DNA of 64,000 nt from Tricholoma matsutake (GCA_026075535.2 AP026540.1:9300001-9364000); one strand, 5' to 3'; positions 36,785 through 47,364 are shown, numbered from the stretch's first letter. Notes: generated from the letters alone by a model not told the origin. Numbers and translations: made by a program.

Positions 36785-36950
36785 TGCCCCCCTCTCACGT
36801 TTGGAGTGAGGGGGGGGCCTGCCATCACTGAGAACAGAACAAAAAATCCCCCCTGCTTGCATTTGCAGTGAGAGGGGGGGGTGCCTTCTTGTCGTCCCCA
36901 TCCTCATTGCACCCCATTTCCACCCCATGAGCAGTTGCTCATGGCAGCGG
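36785..36950. repeat. C/G-run hairpin repeat at the left of a solo LTR
   Basis: Two short palindromes of the type CCCCCCTCTCAC...GTGAGGGGGG occur at 36785-36815 and 36845-36885. They are followed by a tract (ccaccccatgagcagttgct) that recurs at 38593-38620 on the other side of the solo LTR. Similar palindromes recur at 38889-38980. The solo LTR therefore sits inside another repeat. ORFs here are low-complexity and not supported. Confidence 0.5.
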
Positions 36951-38484
36951 TGATGATACTCAACCCGGGAAAACCACCTAAACTGCCGATGAGGCAATCA
37001 ATGATATTTGTGATGAGTCAGAGGAAGGTTGCAAGTCGTTCCGAATGTTTGTGGCCCAACCAATGGAAAGATGACCAGTTGGTACTAGTCGTGAAGGTAG
37101 TGTTATGAGAGACGAAGGCGTTTGGCGCAGTCTGATTGAGTATCGATCGATATCGAGGGCGATCGATGAGATCGACAGCAAATGAGTTTATCATCGATGG
37201 TCGATATGTGAATTCTGGGGACCTTTCGATAGGTCGATAGTATATGAAGGGTGCAGCAAATGGCTATGAAGTGTTGGAAGGGTTGCTAGAGCTAATGATG
37301 AGAGTATTGAGGGAGGATCGAGGATGCGATGATTGCAGAGGTTTCTCGTCGATTGAGAAAACCCGTAGAGACTTAGATCGTTTTAGAAAGTTGATCAGAT
37401 GCTTAGAACTGTATACGAGACGATATGTGAAGACGATTTCTTGTATTTCCAAGTAGATACTACAGAGTTTTATATGTTTTTAAAGAAACTTCCTAAAATG
37501 GAATAAGAAACATGTGTAGAACATGAGGCAAAAGATATAAGTTAAGGCACAAGGTCAAAAAGGAGACTGGAATCCAAACAAGAAAGATATATATCATATG
37601 ATGAAAGAGTAATATAGCGTATGGAACTGAAAGGGGACTTATAAGGGCAACCTAAGCCTCTAGCAAAGGGAAATCCAAAGAGAAAACTCTAAGGATCCCC
37701 TTGCTGATGCCCAGTATATGTGAAGACGACAAAAATCAAATATAACCTAAAAATAGAAAAAGGCGGAGATAGGTGGATCAAGGCCGCCGAATGACATCAT
37801 ACCAAGGGGTATGTGTCGGAAGGGGTACTCCGCCTCTAAATATAAAAGTGTCAACATGTACAAACATGATAGCAAGGGAAAATTAGTAATAAAATCCGGA
37901 AAAATCATAGAAAATGAAGAATAGAAGGAAATGAGGTGGGGAAAAATATAGGACGAACATAAAAAATAGGAAAAACACACAGGGCACCCCCCTAGTCCCC
38001 TTACAGGACTGTCCTTTGTGTAGAAATTGCACTAAGTCTCGCAGTAATTTGTCCAGCAGGTTCTGTGCGCAATTGGGACTTGGAACGAGGCTAACCTACT
38101 ATCAGCAGGTTTGGGCACGAGTTGGAATCATTCCTGGTGCATGGTACTCCACCACATAGATAACAAATGTGGTGCCCGATGTCACTTGTAGTGTTTCGAT
38201 ATTGATCGATGATGCTCAACGATGGTCGATCACGGTCGCGGCTGTTCGAAGTTGATTGGGGATGTTTGATGGTCATGTCGAGGGATCTTAGGGGCTTTCG
38301 GGGTAGTCCTAAGGTTGTGCGATGTGGGCTCTTGATATGATCAATGTTGCTGGTGATGTTTTGATGCGGTCAATATGATATCGCGATCGATAGACTGGGT
38401 TGCACTGCGTCTGGGACATCGTAGGAGTTAGCCGATGATGCTAAAGTGGTGAATCGGTCCTTGAGCTGAGGAGACGACCTATCA
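36951..38484 (-). mobile_element. Solo LTR, family 2, copy 1 (contains a nested solo LTR)
   Basis: It starts TGATGATACTCAACCCGG and ends ACCTATCA on the plus strand, flanked by GCGG at 36947-36950 and 38485-38488. Long stretches match the copy at 58581-59994 (for example acatgtgtagaacatgaggc and ctactatcagcaggttt). A family-1 LTR is inserted at 37640. Read on the minus strand the ends are TGATAGG...ATCATCA, the TG...CA form of an LTR. No internal element follows on either side. Confidence 0.75.
37640..38005 (-). mobile_element. Solo LTR, family 1, copy A (nested, with target duplication)
   Basis: It begins TATAAGGGCAACC and ends AGTCCCCTTACA. The flanking duplication is GGACT (37635-37639 and 38006-38010). 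The related family-2 LTR at 59,2xx shows the uninterrupted site (aaaggggactgtcctttgtg), so this is a clean insertion. Copies B (46004-46429) and C (49784-50163) are the same family. Confidence 0.9.
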
Positions 38485-39148
38485 GCGGTTGGGGGTGCTA
38501 TGGTGGTGTTGGGGGTGGTGGTGGCCATCGTCATTGTTGTCATTGTGCCTGCTCCCCCTTCTCATCATCCCCATCCTTGTTGCACCCTGTTTCCACCCCA
38601 CGAGCAGTTGCTCATGGCGGCAGTTGGGGGTGCTGTTTGTGCCCATCATTGTTGTCGGTGCCCCCTCTCTGCTTGTCATCCGACATGTCACCGGTTCCAT
38701 CCCTGTTGTTATCCACCCTGCAAGCAGAGGCTTGCAGCAGTGGTGGTGGTGGGGTGCTGTCAACGGTGTTGTCTCGCTATTAGAACCTAAAGATCAAATA
38801 AGTTGGTTAGAAAGAAACAAGATTGAAATATATATAAAAATACCTAGGGCCCAAATGACAATAGACGTTGTTTGGGCCATGATAGTACCCCCTCCGTCTC
38901 ACTCTTGAAGTGAGGGAGGGGCTGGCACCAGAGAAGCAGAGACCTCCATCTCACTTTTGAGGCGAGGGAGGGGCATTGGATAGGCTGCATACATTGTTGT
39001 AGACAAAAGTGTAACCTACGATCAGCATATCAACAGACTCACATGACCAGAATCCCGGTACTGGCATACCTGTAACACTGTGGAAATGGGTATAGTGTTG
39101 CGTGGGTATGGCAATCCGGAACCGTACCTGTGACTAGATATCCATGGT
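38485..39148. repeat. Repeat tract between solo LTR and chromovirus, no gene
   Basis: A GT/GGT-rich low-complexity tract (38495-38770) is followed by two C/G-run palindromes (38889-38980). ORFs in the tract are compositional artefacts. The end (39030-39148) has imperfect gggtatgg/ccatacc repeats also seen at 36640-36715 and 47510-47560. Confidence 0.45.
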
Positions 39149-39330
39149 TGTTAGGAAACAGCCCCATTACCTAATAAAATTTCATTTTCATTTTATTATG
39201 TCGAATTACACTACATTACACCAAATGACACTACACTTTGATAGCGTGAGAATATTATTTCACACGCATCACTATGTATGCGCCTGTACGCACGCATCAG
39301 TAACAACAATGTACAATATATGTAACATAG

Positions 39331-39338
39331 TATATAAA
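39331..39338 (+). promoter_or_regulatory. TATA box of the LTR promoter
   Basis: TATATAAA lies 34 bp upstream of position 39365. That is where an 11-nt sequence complementary to the primer-binding site begins, so transcription very likely starts there. The same box is conserved in the 3' LTR. Confidence 0.75.
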
Positions 39339-39364
39339 CCCTAAATATATGCCTAGGGGACCCT

Positions 39365-39375
39365 AGTTGTGTTCT
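39365..39375 (+). other. Probable RNA 5' end / self-primer
   Basis: AGTTGTGTTCT at this position is the exact reverse complement of AGAACACAACT at 39552-39562, just after the 5' LTR. In fission-yeast Tf1 the first 11 nt of the RNA fold back on the primer-binding site and are cleaved to prime minus-strand synthesis. Here the length and both locations agree with that mechanism. Confidence 0.75.
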
Positions 39376-39551
39376 CTTAGGTATTCCACCTACGTTTTCG
39401 GTGTAAAAGGCCTATCTCAACAAACTTACCTATTAATAACCCCTCGCATCAAAACCATCAATTCCCCATCACGCGCGCGGATCCTGCCCCCTTCTTGTAG
39501 AGAGAACCCACACGGTCTTAGCTAGCAGATAGTGGGTGTCACCCTAACAGA

Positions 39552-39562
39552 AGAACACAACT
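39552..39562 (+). other. Primer-binding site (Tf1-type, self-primed)
   Basis: The 11-nt PBS begins two bases after the LTR end and pairs perfectly with 39365-39375. I see no need for a tRNA primer. The leader from 39563 to 40035 is otherwise non-coding. Confidence 0.75.
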
Positions 39563-40035
39563 TCCCATATCAGTGCACCTTCTCTTACTTGCGCATACGT
39601 CATTGTTTCACCACGCCACATCCGATTACTCATCCTTTTGGCACGAGCCGGAAGTACTTGTATATATGTAATCTACCTTTTCTTTTGTAAGCCGACGCCA
39701 GGCCTCGCCTTACATTGCGACTGCCAGTGATCGAGAGGCAGCGCTCATCATTAGGACAGCTGCAACCAGACAACTGATCGGATCTGGTTTAGTTACAATT
39801 TACATTACTCTATTCGGACGACTATTTTAGTTACAAGCCGAATTCAGTGATATCTCCGAGATCAGGCACTGTTGGAAGGGTTGTTGATCCGAAGTGTCAA
39901 AATAGGCGCCCGACGAACGACGAACCATTGACGAACCTCGACGAACCTTATCACGTGACCCGTAGACGTTTGGAGAGGTCTCGAAGTAAAATTTTGAATT
40001 TGTTGAAGAAGTGATTCATCACAGATTCTACAATT

Positions 40036-41133
40036 ATGTCCGAACCTTCAACTTCTAATCCCGGTCCTAATCCTGTTCCCATACCAGCACTAGAGGTGAA
40101 AATTGATGCGCTCACAGCGCAAATGTCGCAATTAGTGTCAGTATTGGCAGCATCACAGCCCAGACAAGCGGAAGTACAGCCAGAGATGACAGGAGAAAGA
40201 GATGATGAGATGGAGGAGATGGTGGAGTGGATATCGCAGGAGGATGAGACGGTGGAGAAATCCAGAAATGGAAAAGCGCGCTTACCTAAGTACACGCCCC
40301 CACAAATCTTTGACGGTACCATGGAGAATACAAAATCCTTCATCAGCTCTATAGTATTGTACATCCATGGGAGGAAGCCCGAGTTTCGTACAGCCAAGTC
40401 TAGGATTATGTTTGCTCTCTCATACATTCAGGGGGGGAAAGCACAGTTCTGGAGAAATGAGGCTATTAATCAAATTGCCGTGGGAAATAAACCTTTTGCA
40501 ACCTTCAAGGAATTTCTGGAGAGATTGGAGGCACAGTTTGGAGACCCTAATCCAAAGGCGACAGCTAATGCTAAATTAAAGACTATGCGCCAAGGTTCCT
40601 TAATGGCGGATGAATTTATTTTGCAGTTCAAAGCAGAAGCTTCGCAAACGGACATGGGAGAAGCCGCATTGGTAGAGTTTTTGAAAGCAGGATTAAATCC
40701 CTCTTTATTCAAGTCTATCTACCGACTACCTTCTATGCCAGAGAAGTTGGATGAGTGGTATAATTGGGCAATGCGCCTTGACCGGCAATATCAGCAGGAA
40801 CAGGCGGAGTCAAAATTGATGTACGGGAGTAGTAAATTTGGAAAGTCATCAGGAGGAAAGTCCGAGAAAGGAAAGGTGCCTCAGGCGCAAGCTCCGAGGG
40901 CACAGCCACTGGCCATGGCAGTGACACCTATAGTTACGGAGTCAGCAGCACCAGCAGAGGCAATGGAGGTTGATCAAGTGGGGAGACGAGCCCCACTTAA
41001 ATGTTTTAACTGTGGGCAGTTAGGACACATTTCTAAGTATTGCAAGCAGAAGAGAAAGATCAGGGGAGCTACAATCGAGGAAGTGAAGCAGGAGGAAGGC
41101 AAGCAGGAGAATTTTGTGGAAGAGTCCCAGTGA
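40036..41133 (+). CDS. gag: Chromovirus Gag (capsid/nucleocapsid) protein
   Basis: An intact 365-aa frame. It has an N-terminal coiled-coil-like stretch (VKIDALTAQMSQLVSVLAAS), a retrotransposon-gag core (FDGTMENTKSFISSIVLYIH, FRTAKSRIMFALSYIQGGKA, EFLERLEAQFGDPNPKATAN) and a CCHC zinc knuckle CFNCGQLGHISKYC at about residues 321-334. It builds the virus-like particle and binds RNA. It is the only major frame of the element without a stop. Pol lies in the -1 frame relative to gag and overlaps its 3' end from about 41040, so Pol would need a -1 shift or another bypass. Confidence 0.93.
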   Translation: MSEPSTSNPGPNPVPIPALEVKIDALTAQMSQLVSVLAASQPRQAEVQPEMTGERDDEMEEMVEWISQEDETVEKSRNGKARLPKYTPPQIFDGTMENTKSFISSIVLYIHGRKPEFRTAKSRIMFALSYIQGGKAQFWRNEAINQIAVGNKPFATFKEFLERLEAQFGDPNPKATANAKLKTMRQGSLMADEFILQFKAEASQTDMGEAALVEFLKAGLNPSLFKSIYRLPSMPEKLDEWYNWAMRLDRQYQQEQAESKLMYGSSKFGKSSGGKSEKGKVPQAQAPRAQPLAMAVTPIVTESAAPAEAMEVDQVGRRAPLKCFNCGQLGHISKYCKQKRKIRGATIEEVKQEEGKQENFVEESQ

Positions 41134-44100
41134 AGGTTTCCCCATTGGTGACCCAGAATCGTTACAATGTATTAGTATCCGAGGAAACCCAGAGTAAATC
41201 AGAAAAGGAAATCGAGGAGGAGTACAACTGTTGCGAATCACGCAACAAAGAAAATTGTCACATGTCATTTCCGAAAGCCCCTAAATTCTTTATTTGCTCT
41301 GCGTGAATAGAACCCGAAATCACCTTGACTGTGGGATTGAAGACAGTGGACACACATGCAGCTATTGATGTGGAAGCGTTGCTTGACAGTGGTGCTACAG
41401 GATTATTTATTAATCGATCCTTAATTACCGGAAACGGTATTAACACACGCAAGCTGGCGCAACCTATAATGGTGTACAATATTGACAGAACAGTCAATCG
41501 TGGAGGAACTATCAAGGAGGAGGTGACTATGGTACTAAAGTATCAGGAGCATCAGGAGCGAGCCATATTCGAAGTGTGCGATCTTGGGAAAACCAATCTA
41601 ATAATAGGATGTCCGTGGTTATGGAAGCATAATCCCGAAATTGATTGGAAAACTGGGAAAGTACAAATGACTCGTTGTCCTAAGGAATGTAATGTGTATG
41701 GGAGGAAGATGAAGAAAGAAAAAAAGAGAAAGAAAGAGAAAGAACGTCCGAGGAAGTATTCTGTTACGATGGAGGAAGTGGAGGATGAGGAAATGCCAAA
41801 TGGGGAAGTTCCGATCATGATTGAGAAAGAAGAGCAGAAGCAAACCTTTAGAGCAGTTCGTGGAGGACAGTCGTAGGACAAGAATATCGTGAAGGTGGAG
41901 AAGCCAGTGGAGGAATGGGTGCCAAAGGTGTATCATAAACATTTGTCAGTGTTCCAAAAGAAGGAGTCTGAGCGAATGCCGGTGCGGAAGCCATGGGATC
42001 ATGCGATTGAGATGAAGCCAGGGTTTGTGCTGAAGAAGTCGAAGGTATATCCGTTATCTCCGATGGAACAAGAAGAAGTGGATGCATTCCTGAAGGAGCA
42101 ATTGCGCAAAGGATACATACGACCTTCGAAATCACCGCAGACGTCACCAATATTCTTCGTGCCCAAAAAAGACCAAAGGAAGAGGATGTGTACCGATTAT
42201 AGGTATCTGAATGAGTGGACAGTGAAGAATGCGTACCCCCTGCCGTTGATCTCAGAAATAATTGATAAGGTGGGAAAAGCCAAGGTCTTTACAAAATTGG
42301 ATTTACGATGGGGATACAACAATGTACGAATAAAGAAAGGAGATGAGTGGAAGGCTGCATTTGCCACGCGTTGAGGATCCTTCGAGCCGCTTGTCATTTT
42401 TTTGGGATGACTAATAGTCCCCCGACCTTTCAAAATATGATGAACGACATTTTCAAGGACATAATAGACAAAGGCGTGGTAATAATATTTATTGATGACA
42501 TTCTGATATTCACGGAGGATGAAGAGAATCATGAGGCGATAGTGCAGGAGGTGTTATGGAGGTTGGCGGAGAATGATCTATTTTTGAAACCAAAGAAGTG
42601 TGTGTTTGGGGCAAGCGAGATCGAGTTCCTAGGATTATTGATCGGCCCTGACGGGATCAAAATGGATCCGATCAAGGTACAGGCAATCACAGATTGGCCT
42701 GCGCCCACCCGTGTCAAGGAGGTTCAAGCCTTCTTGGGACTCACAAATTATTATTGTCGCTTTGTGCACAATTTTTCTAAAATTGCCGCACCCTTACATA
42801 ACCTTACGCGAAAGGGAGTAGTGTGGAGGTGGGGAGAGCAGCAGCAGACAGCATTTGAGGAGTTGAAGAGGAAGTTTGTGGAGGGACCAATATTAGCCCC
42901 AGTAGATTTCACACGCCCTTTACGAGTGGAATCTGATGCATCCGATTTTGCTACTGGAGCAGTATTATCAATGCTGTGCAAAGATGACAAATGGCATCCT
43001 TGTGCATACTTGTCAAAAGGGTTGAATGATGTGGAGAGGAATTATGATGTGCATGACAAAGAGATGTTGGGGATAATACGAGCATTGGAGGCATGGAGGC
43101 ATTATTTGGAGGGATGTACGCATCAAATTGAGATCTGGACGGATCATCAAAATCTGCAATACTTCATGTCCGCTAAAAAGCTTAATCGCTGGCAAGCGCA
43201 TTGGGCACTATTCCTATCACGTTTCAACTTTCACTTGGTCTATAAAGCGGGAAGCTTAATGAGGAAAGCAGATGCCTTATCCAGACGTATTGATCATAAA
43301 AGGGGGGTGGAGGAGGACAATAAAAATGTTACCTTACTCAAACCCGAATACTTTCGCATTTGCGCTATGCGTCAAGGGCATCTATTAATAGATAGCTCGG
43401 AAACGGAAATGTTGTCTAAAATTAGACAATGCTCGGAAATGGACGATGAAGTAGTGGAAGCTGTGAAAGCTCTGAAGGGAGAGAAGAAAGGTAATATCAA
43501 AGGAGACGAATGGGCTGAGGAACAAGGGTTAGTGTTGTTCTGAGGAAAAGTGTATGTACCGAAGGATCAGGATTTGCAAAGGGAGATTGTCCGGTTACAT
43601 CACAATACGCCGATTGCCGGACACCCAGGAAGATGGAAGACGTTGGAATTAGTAATGAGAAATTATTGGTGGCCTGGAATTTCGAAGTATGTGTTGGGGT
43701 ATGTGGATGGATGTGATACGTGCATGAGGGGGAAGAAATTTCCAGAGAAACCTGCAGGAAAATTAATGCCGAACCCTATACCTAAAGCACCGTGGTGAGA
43801 TATATCTGTGGATTTTATTACTGGATTACCCGAGGCTCAAGGGTATGATGCAATATTCGTAGTATGCGACCGCTTTACAAAGGAGGTCCATATTATTCCT
43901 ACTACTACAGAAACCTCATCATTGGGCTTGGCGCACCTCTATCTAAATCAGGTATGGCGGTTACATGGGTTACCTGATACCGTTATCTCCGATCGCGGAC
44001 CACAATTTGCTTCTGCATTTATGCGAGAACTAAACAACATATTAGGAATTCAAACTAAATTATCTACAGCATATCACCCGCAGACTGATGGGCAGACAGA

Positions 44101-44941
44101 GAGAATGAATCAGGAGTTGGAGCAGTACCTACGTATGTTTGTCAACTACCGACAAACTGACTGGCCCGAATGGTTGGCAATTGCCGAATTTTCCCACAAT
44201 AATAAATTCCATTCGGCTACTCATATGACACCCTTTTTCGCGAATTATGGATATCATCCTCGCATGGGAGTAGAACCCAGAAGGGAAGTCAAAGTACAGT
44301 CGGTAGAAGATTTTGTATCTAAGATGCAAAGAGTACAAGAGGAAGCAGAGGCGGCATTGAAGAAAGCACATGATGACATGATGCGACACGCGGATCGTAC
44401 TCGAGCACGCGCTCCAGAGTACAAAGTTAGTGACTTGGTATGGCTAAGTACCAAGGACCTGAATATTCCACAACCTTCGAAGAAACTTACGGAGAAACAA
44501 GTTGGCCCATATGCAATCTCTAAAGTGATCTCACCTAATGTGGTAGTGCTAAAATTACCCCGATCATTTAAGATTGATCCCGAGATTAATGTATCCTGCT
44601 TATGCCCTTACCGTCCGCCCACTATTCCTGGCCAACAAACTACTCCGCAACCTCCGATAATAGTAGAAGGTGCTCCAGAATACATAGTTGAAGAAATTCT
44701 AGACTCACATCTTCGACAGAACAAATTGGAGTTCTTAATAAAGTGGAAAAACTATACCGACAAAAATAATTCATGGGAACCCGAAGAGAATTGTAAGTGA
44801 GCGCATAACGCGATCACCCAATTCTTTAAACATAATCCGAATGCTCTGCGTCGCATTGCGAGAATGGTGTATGAGGGGATGAAATTCCGGCCTTACCAAC
44901 ATTTCACAGAGGGGACAAACATAATATTTTCTCGCCTGGAA
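41040..44941 (+). pseudogene. pol: Chromovirus Pol (protease-RT-RNase H-integrase-chromodomain), broken
   Basis: Domains in order: protease LLDSGATGLFI (about 41380); RT core [18 protein letters not shown] and [20 protein letters not shown] with the catalytic FIDDILIF (about 42490); RNase H ESDASDFATGAVLS and WTDHQNLQYF; integrase zinc region LHHNTPIAGHPGRW...CDTC, then catalytic DFITGLP, ISDRGPQFASAF and HPQTDGQTERMNQ; chromodomain EYIVEEILDSHLRQNKLEFL then IKWKNYTDKNNSWEPEENC. The frame is broken by TGA at 41304, 42372, 43541, 43796 and 44798, TAG at 41874 and a 1-bp loss in the T-run near 42395-42403. The sequence continues coding-like to GCATAA at about 44953. Confidence 0.95.
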
Positions 44942-44950
44942 GTTGAGGCA

Positions 44951-44964
44951 TAAAAGGGGGGTAA
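44951..44964 (+). other. Polypurine tract
   Basis: TAAAAGGGGGGTAA lies directly before the 3' LTR, where plus-strand priming occurs in LTR retrotransposons. Confidence 0.85.
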
Positions 44965-45365
44965 TGTTAGGAAACAGCCCCATTACCTAATAAAATTTCA
45001 TTTTCATTTTATTATGTCGAATTACACTACATTACACCAAATGACGCTACACTTTGATAGTGTGAGAATATTATTTCGCACGCATCACTATGTATGCGCC
45101 TGTATGCGCGCATCGGTAACAACAATGTACAATATATGTAACATAGTATATAAACCCTGAATATATGCCTAGGGGACCCTAGTTGTGTTCTCTTAGGTAT
45201 TCCACCTACGTTTTTGGTGTGAAAGGCCTATCTCAACAAACTTACCTATTAATAACCCCTCACATCAAAACCATCAATTCCCCATCACGTGCATGGATCC
45301 TGCCCCCTTCTTGTAGAGAGAACCCACATGGTCTTAGCTAGCAGATAGTGGGTGTCGCCCTAACA
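44965..45365 (+). repeat. 3' LTR of the chromovirus
   Basis: 401 bp, same boundaries as the 5' LTR, followed by the ATGGT target duplication. It differs from the 5' LTR by 15 transitions, 13 of them at positions that are CpG in one of the copies. Confidence 0.97.
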
Positions 45366-45802
45366 ATGGTGTTACCCATACCTGTGTCACACCCTAATAA
45401 GGCAATTGATCCTCATTCCCACAACCACTCTTGGGGTCCTGGAACCCATGGACATTGTTAGTTGTCACACCTGTACTTCTGTTGCATTTTCAAGTTTACC
45501 ATTTTCCTGTGGCATCATCAGCTACTGCCCACATGGGAAAGCTGATCTTGTATAATTTATCATGACCATCACAAGCCCAGCTTTCATGGATGTCTGTTGA
45601 TACCCAGTGGATGGAAAACCTCTGGATGGACATGCATGTCCAGTGTTTGATTCACTTTAACAGTAAAACTTATTGTCACTTCTAACTGTTTTTTTTTATC
45701 CTGCTGCGCTAACTATGTTGAATAATGGATGACTTTCTGCAGGATCTGGAGTTGTGACCATTTGTAAACATGGTGCCAGGCAAAGCATGAAATTGCAAAC
45801 CT

Positions 45803-47116
45803 CAAAGGGGTGTCAGCACCCAAATGCTAGACATCACGTGGGTATCAGGTAGGTTGTTAAAAAAAAATTGACTTCAAATTATATAAGTGTCAATTGAGTG
45901 GTATAGCATGTAAAGAAAGTAAAACTACAATGTCATACACCTTTGAAGCACCTAGACAAAGATGAAGGGCAAAACCATTGAACTTTGATGGCAAACTCAA
46001 CTCTGTAAGGGGACTAGGGGGGGACTCGGGGGGGTGCCCTGTGTGTTTCTCCTATTTTTTATGTTTGTCCTATATTTTTCCTCACTTCATTTCCTTCTAT
46101 TCTTCATTTTCTATGATTTTTCCTTGGTTTATTACTAATTTCCCTTTCTATCACATTTGTGCATGTTGACAGTTTATATTTAGAGGCAGAGCACCCCTTC
46201 CAACATCTACCCCTTGGTATGATGTCATTCGGTGGCCTTGATCTGCCTATCACCTTTTCTATTTTTAGATTATTATTTGTGGTCTTCACATATACTGGGC
46301 ATTGGCAAAGGGGTCCTTAGAGTTTTCTCTTCGGATTTCCCTTTGCTAGGTGCACCTCCAATCCCTGTAATATGTAGTATAATTTTAACTTTGGATTTCC
46401 CTTTGCTAGAGGCTGAGGTTGCCCTTATAAACTCCACACTGATGGCTTGACAACACAGCATTAATATTGAACTCATAACAAGGATTGTGCAATTGCAAAG
46501 TTGATGCAGTTCTATGCTTGTCTGGACTTCTGTCCTCAGGGTAATTCCAAGGCAGACAAAGCCCCTCACAGACCACTGGCCCTCAAGCAGCTTGTGACAC
46601 AAGCAATGTGTAGGTAGGTATAATAATTGATAATAATTTCAATTACTCAGAGTATGGGGTTCATGGGTCCATATACATGGAAGAACTCATGGTGGTAGAA
46701 ATGAGGTAGAAAATAATCACAACCTAGCCCACTTACATACCTCCACAGAAGCTGATGAGGTTCAAGACCTTGAGGTTGAGGAGACTCAGAAGGAATGCTC
46801 ACTCAGCCTTAGCCCTTGACACTTGTTCCCACTTGAAGAATACCTACTTGAGTACTTGGCTGAGTGAGAGTCAGTAGATGCATTATTCTACTCCAATAAT
46901 GTTTGTAGAATGTATGTGAACAGATCATGACTGCAATTTTAGGTCAAGGAGAGTGGTTCACTGCTTCACAATAATTTAGTAAAATTAGCAAATTGGTTGA
47001 CATCAAATTAGTAAGCACAACATACCATATAATACCCAATATGGCAGGAGGGGGGTCTGAGAGGTGGCTTAAAAAAATGAGTGGATATATGAATTTTGGG
47101 TCCTGACACCCCCTTG
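45803..47116. mobile_element. hAT-type nonautonomous DNA transposon with a nested solo LTR
   Basis: Terminal inverted repeats CAAAGGGGTGTCAGCACCC and (reverse complement) CAAGGGGGTGTCAGGACCC are flanked by the 8-bp target duplication GCAAACCT (45795-45802 and 47117-47124). Eight-bp duplications and CAAGGGGTGTC-like ends are typical of hAT elements. It has no transposase frame. Without the nested family-1 LTR it would be about 0.88 kb. Confidence 0.85.
46004..46429 (+). mobile_element. Solo LTR, family 1, copy B (inside the hAT element)
   Basis: It begins TGTAAGGGGACTAGG and ends GTTGCCCTTATA, flanked by AACTC at 45999-46003 and 46430-46434. It is the inverted orientation of copies A and C. 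A piece (ggatttccctttgctag) is duplicated near its end. Confidence 0.9.
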
Positions 47117-47364
47117 GCAAACCTCTAGTCTTTAGATGAGATCTAGGCTTGGTAAGCAATCAATATTGGCAAGGTAAGGAACAGAAGGATGTGACCAATA
47201 AGAGATGGTTGGAATTTAAAAACAGTTTGCATTGTTTAGAATTAGAAAGGGAAAATGACCTCCCAGATTTTGTGTTTTTGGAAGACACATTTGTAAGAGG
47301 GTCCTCTTACATCAGCAAGCCATTATCACATGCATCCAGTATCACATGTTATTCCACTGGTATA

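Larger units (their letters stand above)
39149..39549 (+). repeat. 5' LTR of the chromovirus
   Basis: 401 bp, aligned without gaps to the 3' LTR; 386 of 401 positions agree by my count. Contains a TATA box, a probable transcription start and the self-primer sequence. The end repeats TGTTAGG/CCTAACA are perfect inverted repeats. Confidence 0.97.
39149..45365 (+). mobile_element. Complete but defective Ty3/gypsy chromovirus (LTR retrotransposon)
   Basis: Two 401-bp LTRs (39149-39549 and 44965-45365) start TGTTAGG and end CCTAACA. The target site ATGGT is duplicated at 39144-39148 and 45366-45370. The internal region encodes gag with a zinc knuckle, protease, reverse transcriptase, RNase H, integrase and a C-terminal chromodomain, the order of Metaviridae chromoviruses. 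The LTRs differ at 15 positions, all transitions. Pol contains six in-frame stops and a 1-bp deletion, so the copy cannot make a full polyprotein. Chromodomains of this group direct integration to heterochromatin, consistent with the repeat nest here. Confidence 0.97.
45371..47364. repeat. Interspersed repeat R2, related to R1
   Basis: 45394-45794 and 47117-47290 correspond to the continuous stretch 35330-35900 of R1. The interruption is a hAT-type element (45803-47116). The R1 copy shows the unoccupied site (attgcaaccctctagtc). No intact ORF; class unknown. Confidence 0.6.

Noticed and set aside
38482..38908. Several overlapping ORFs rich in His, Trp and Gly on both strands
   Set aside because: The tract is GGT/CCA low-complexity repeat; frames on both strands are open for compositional reasons.
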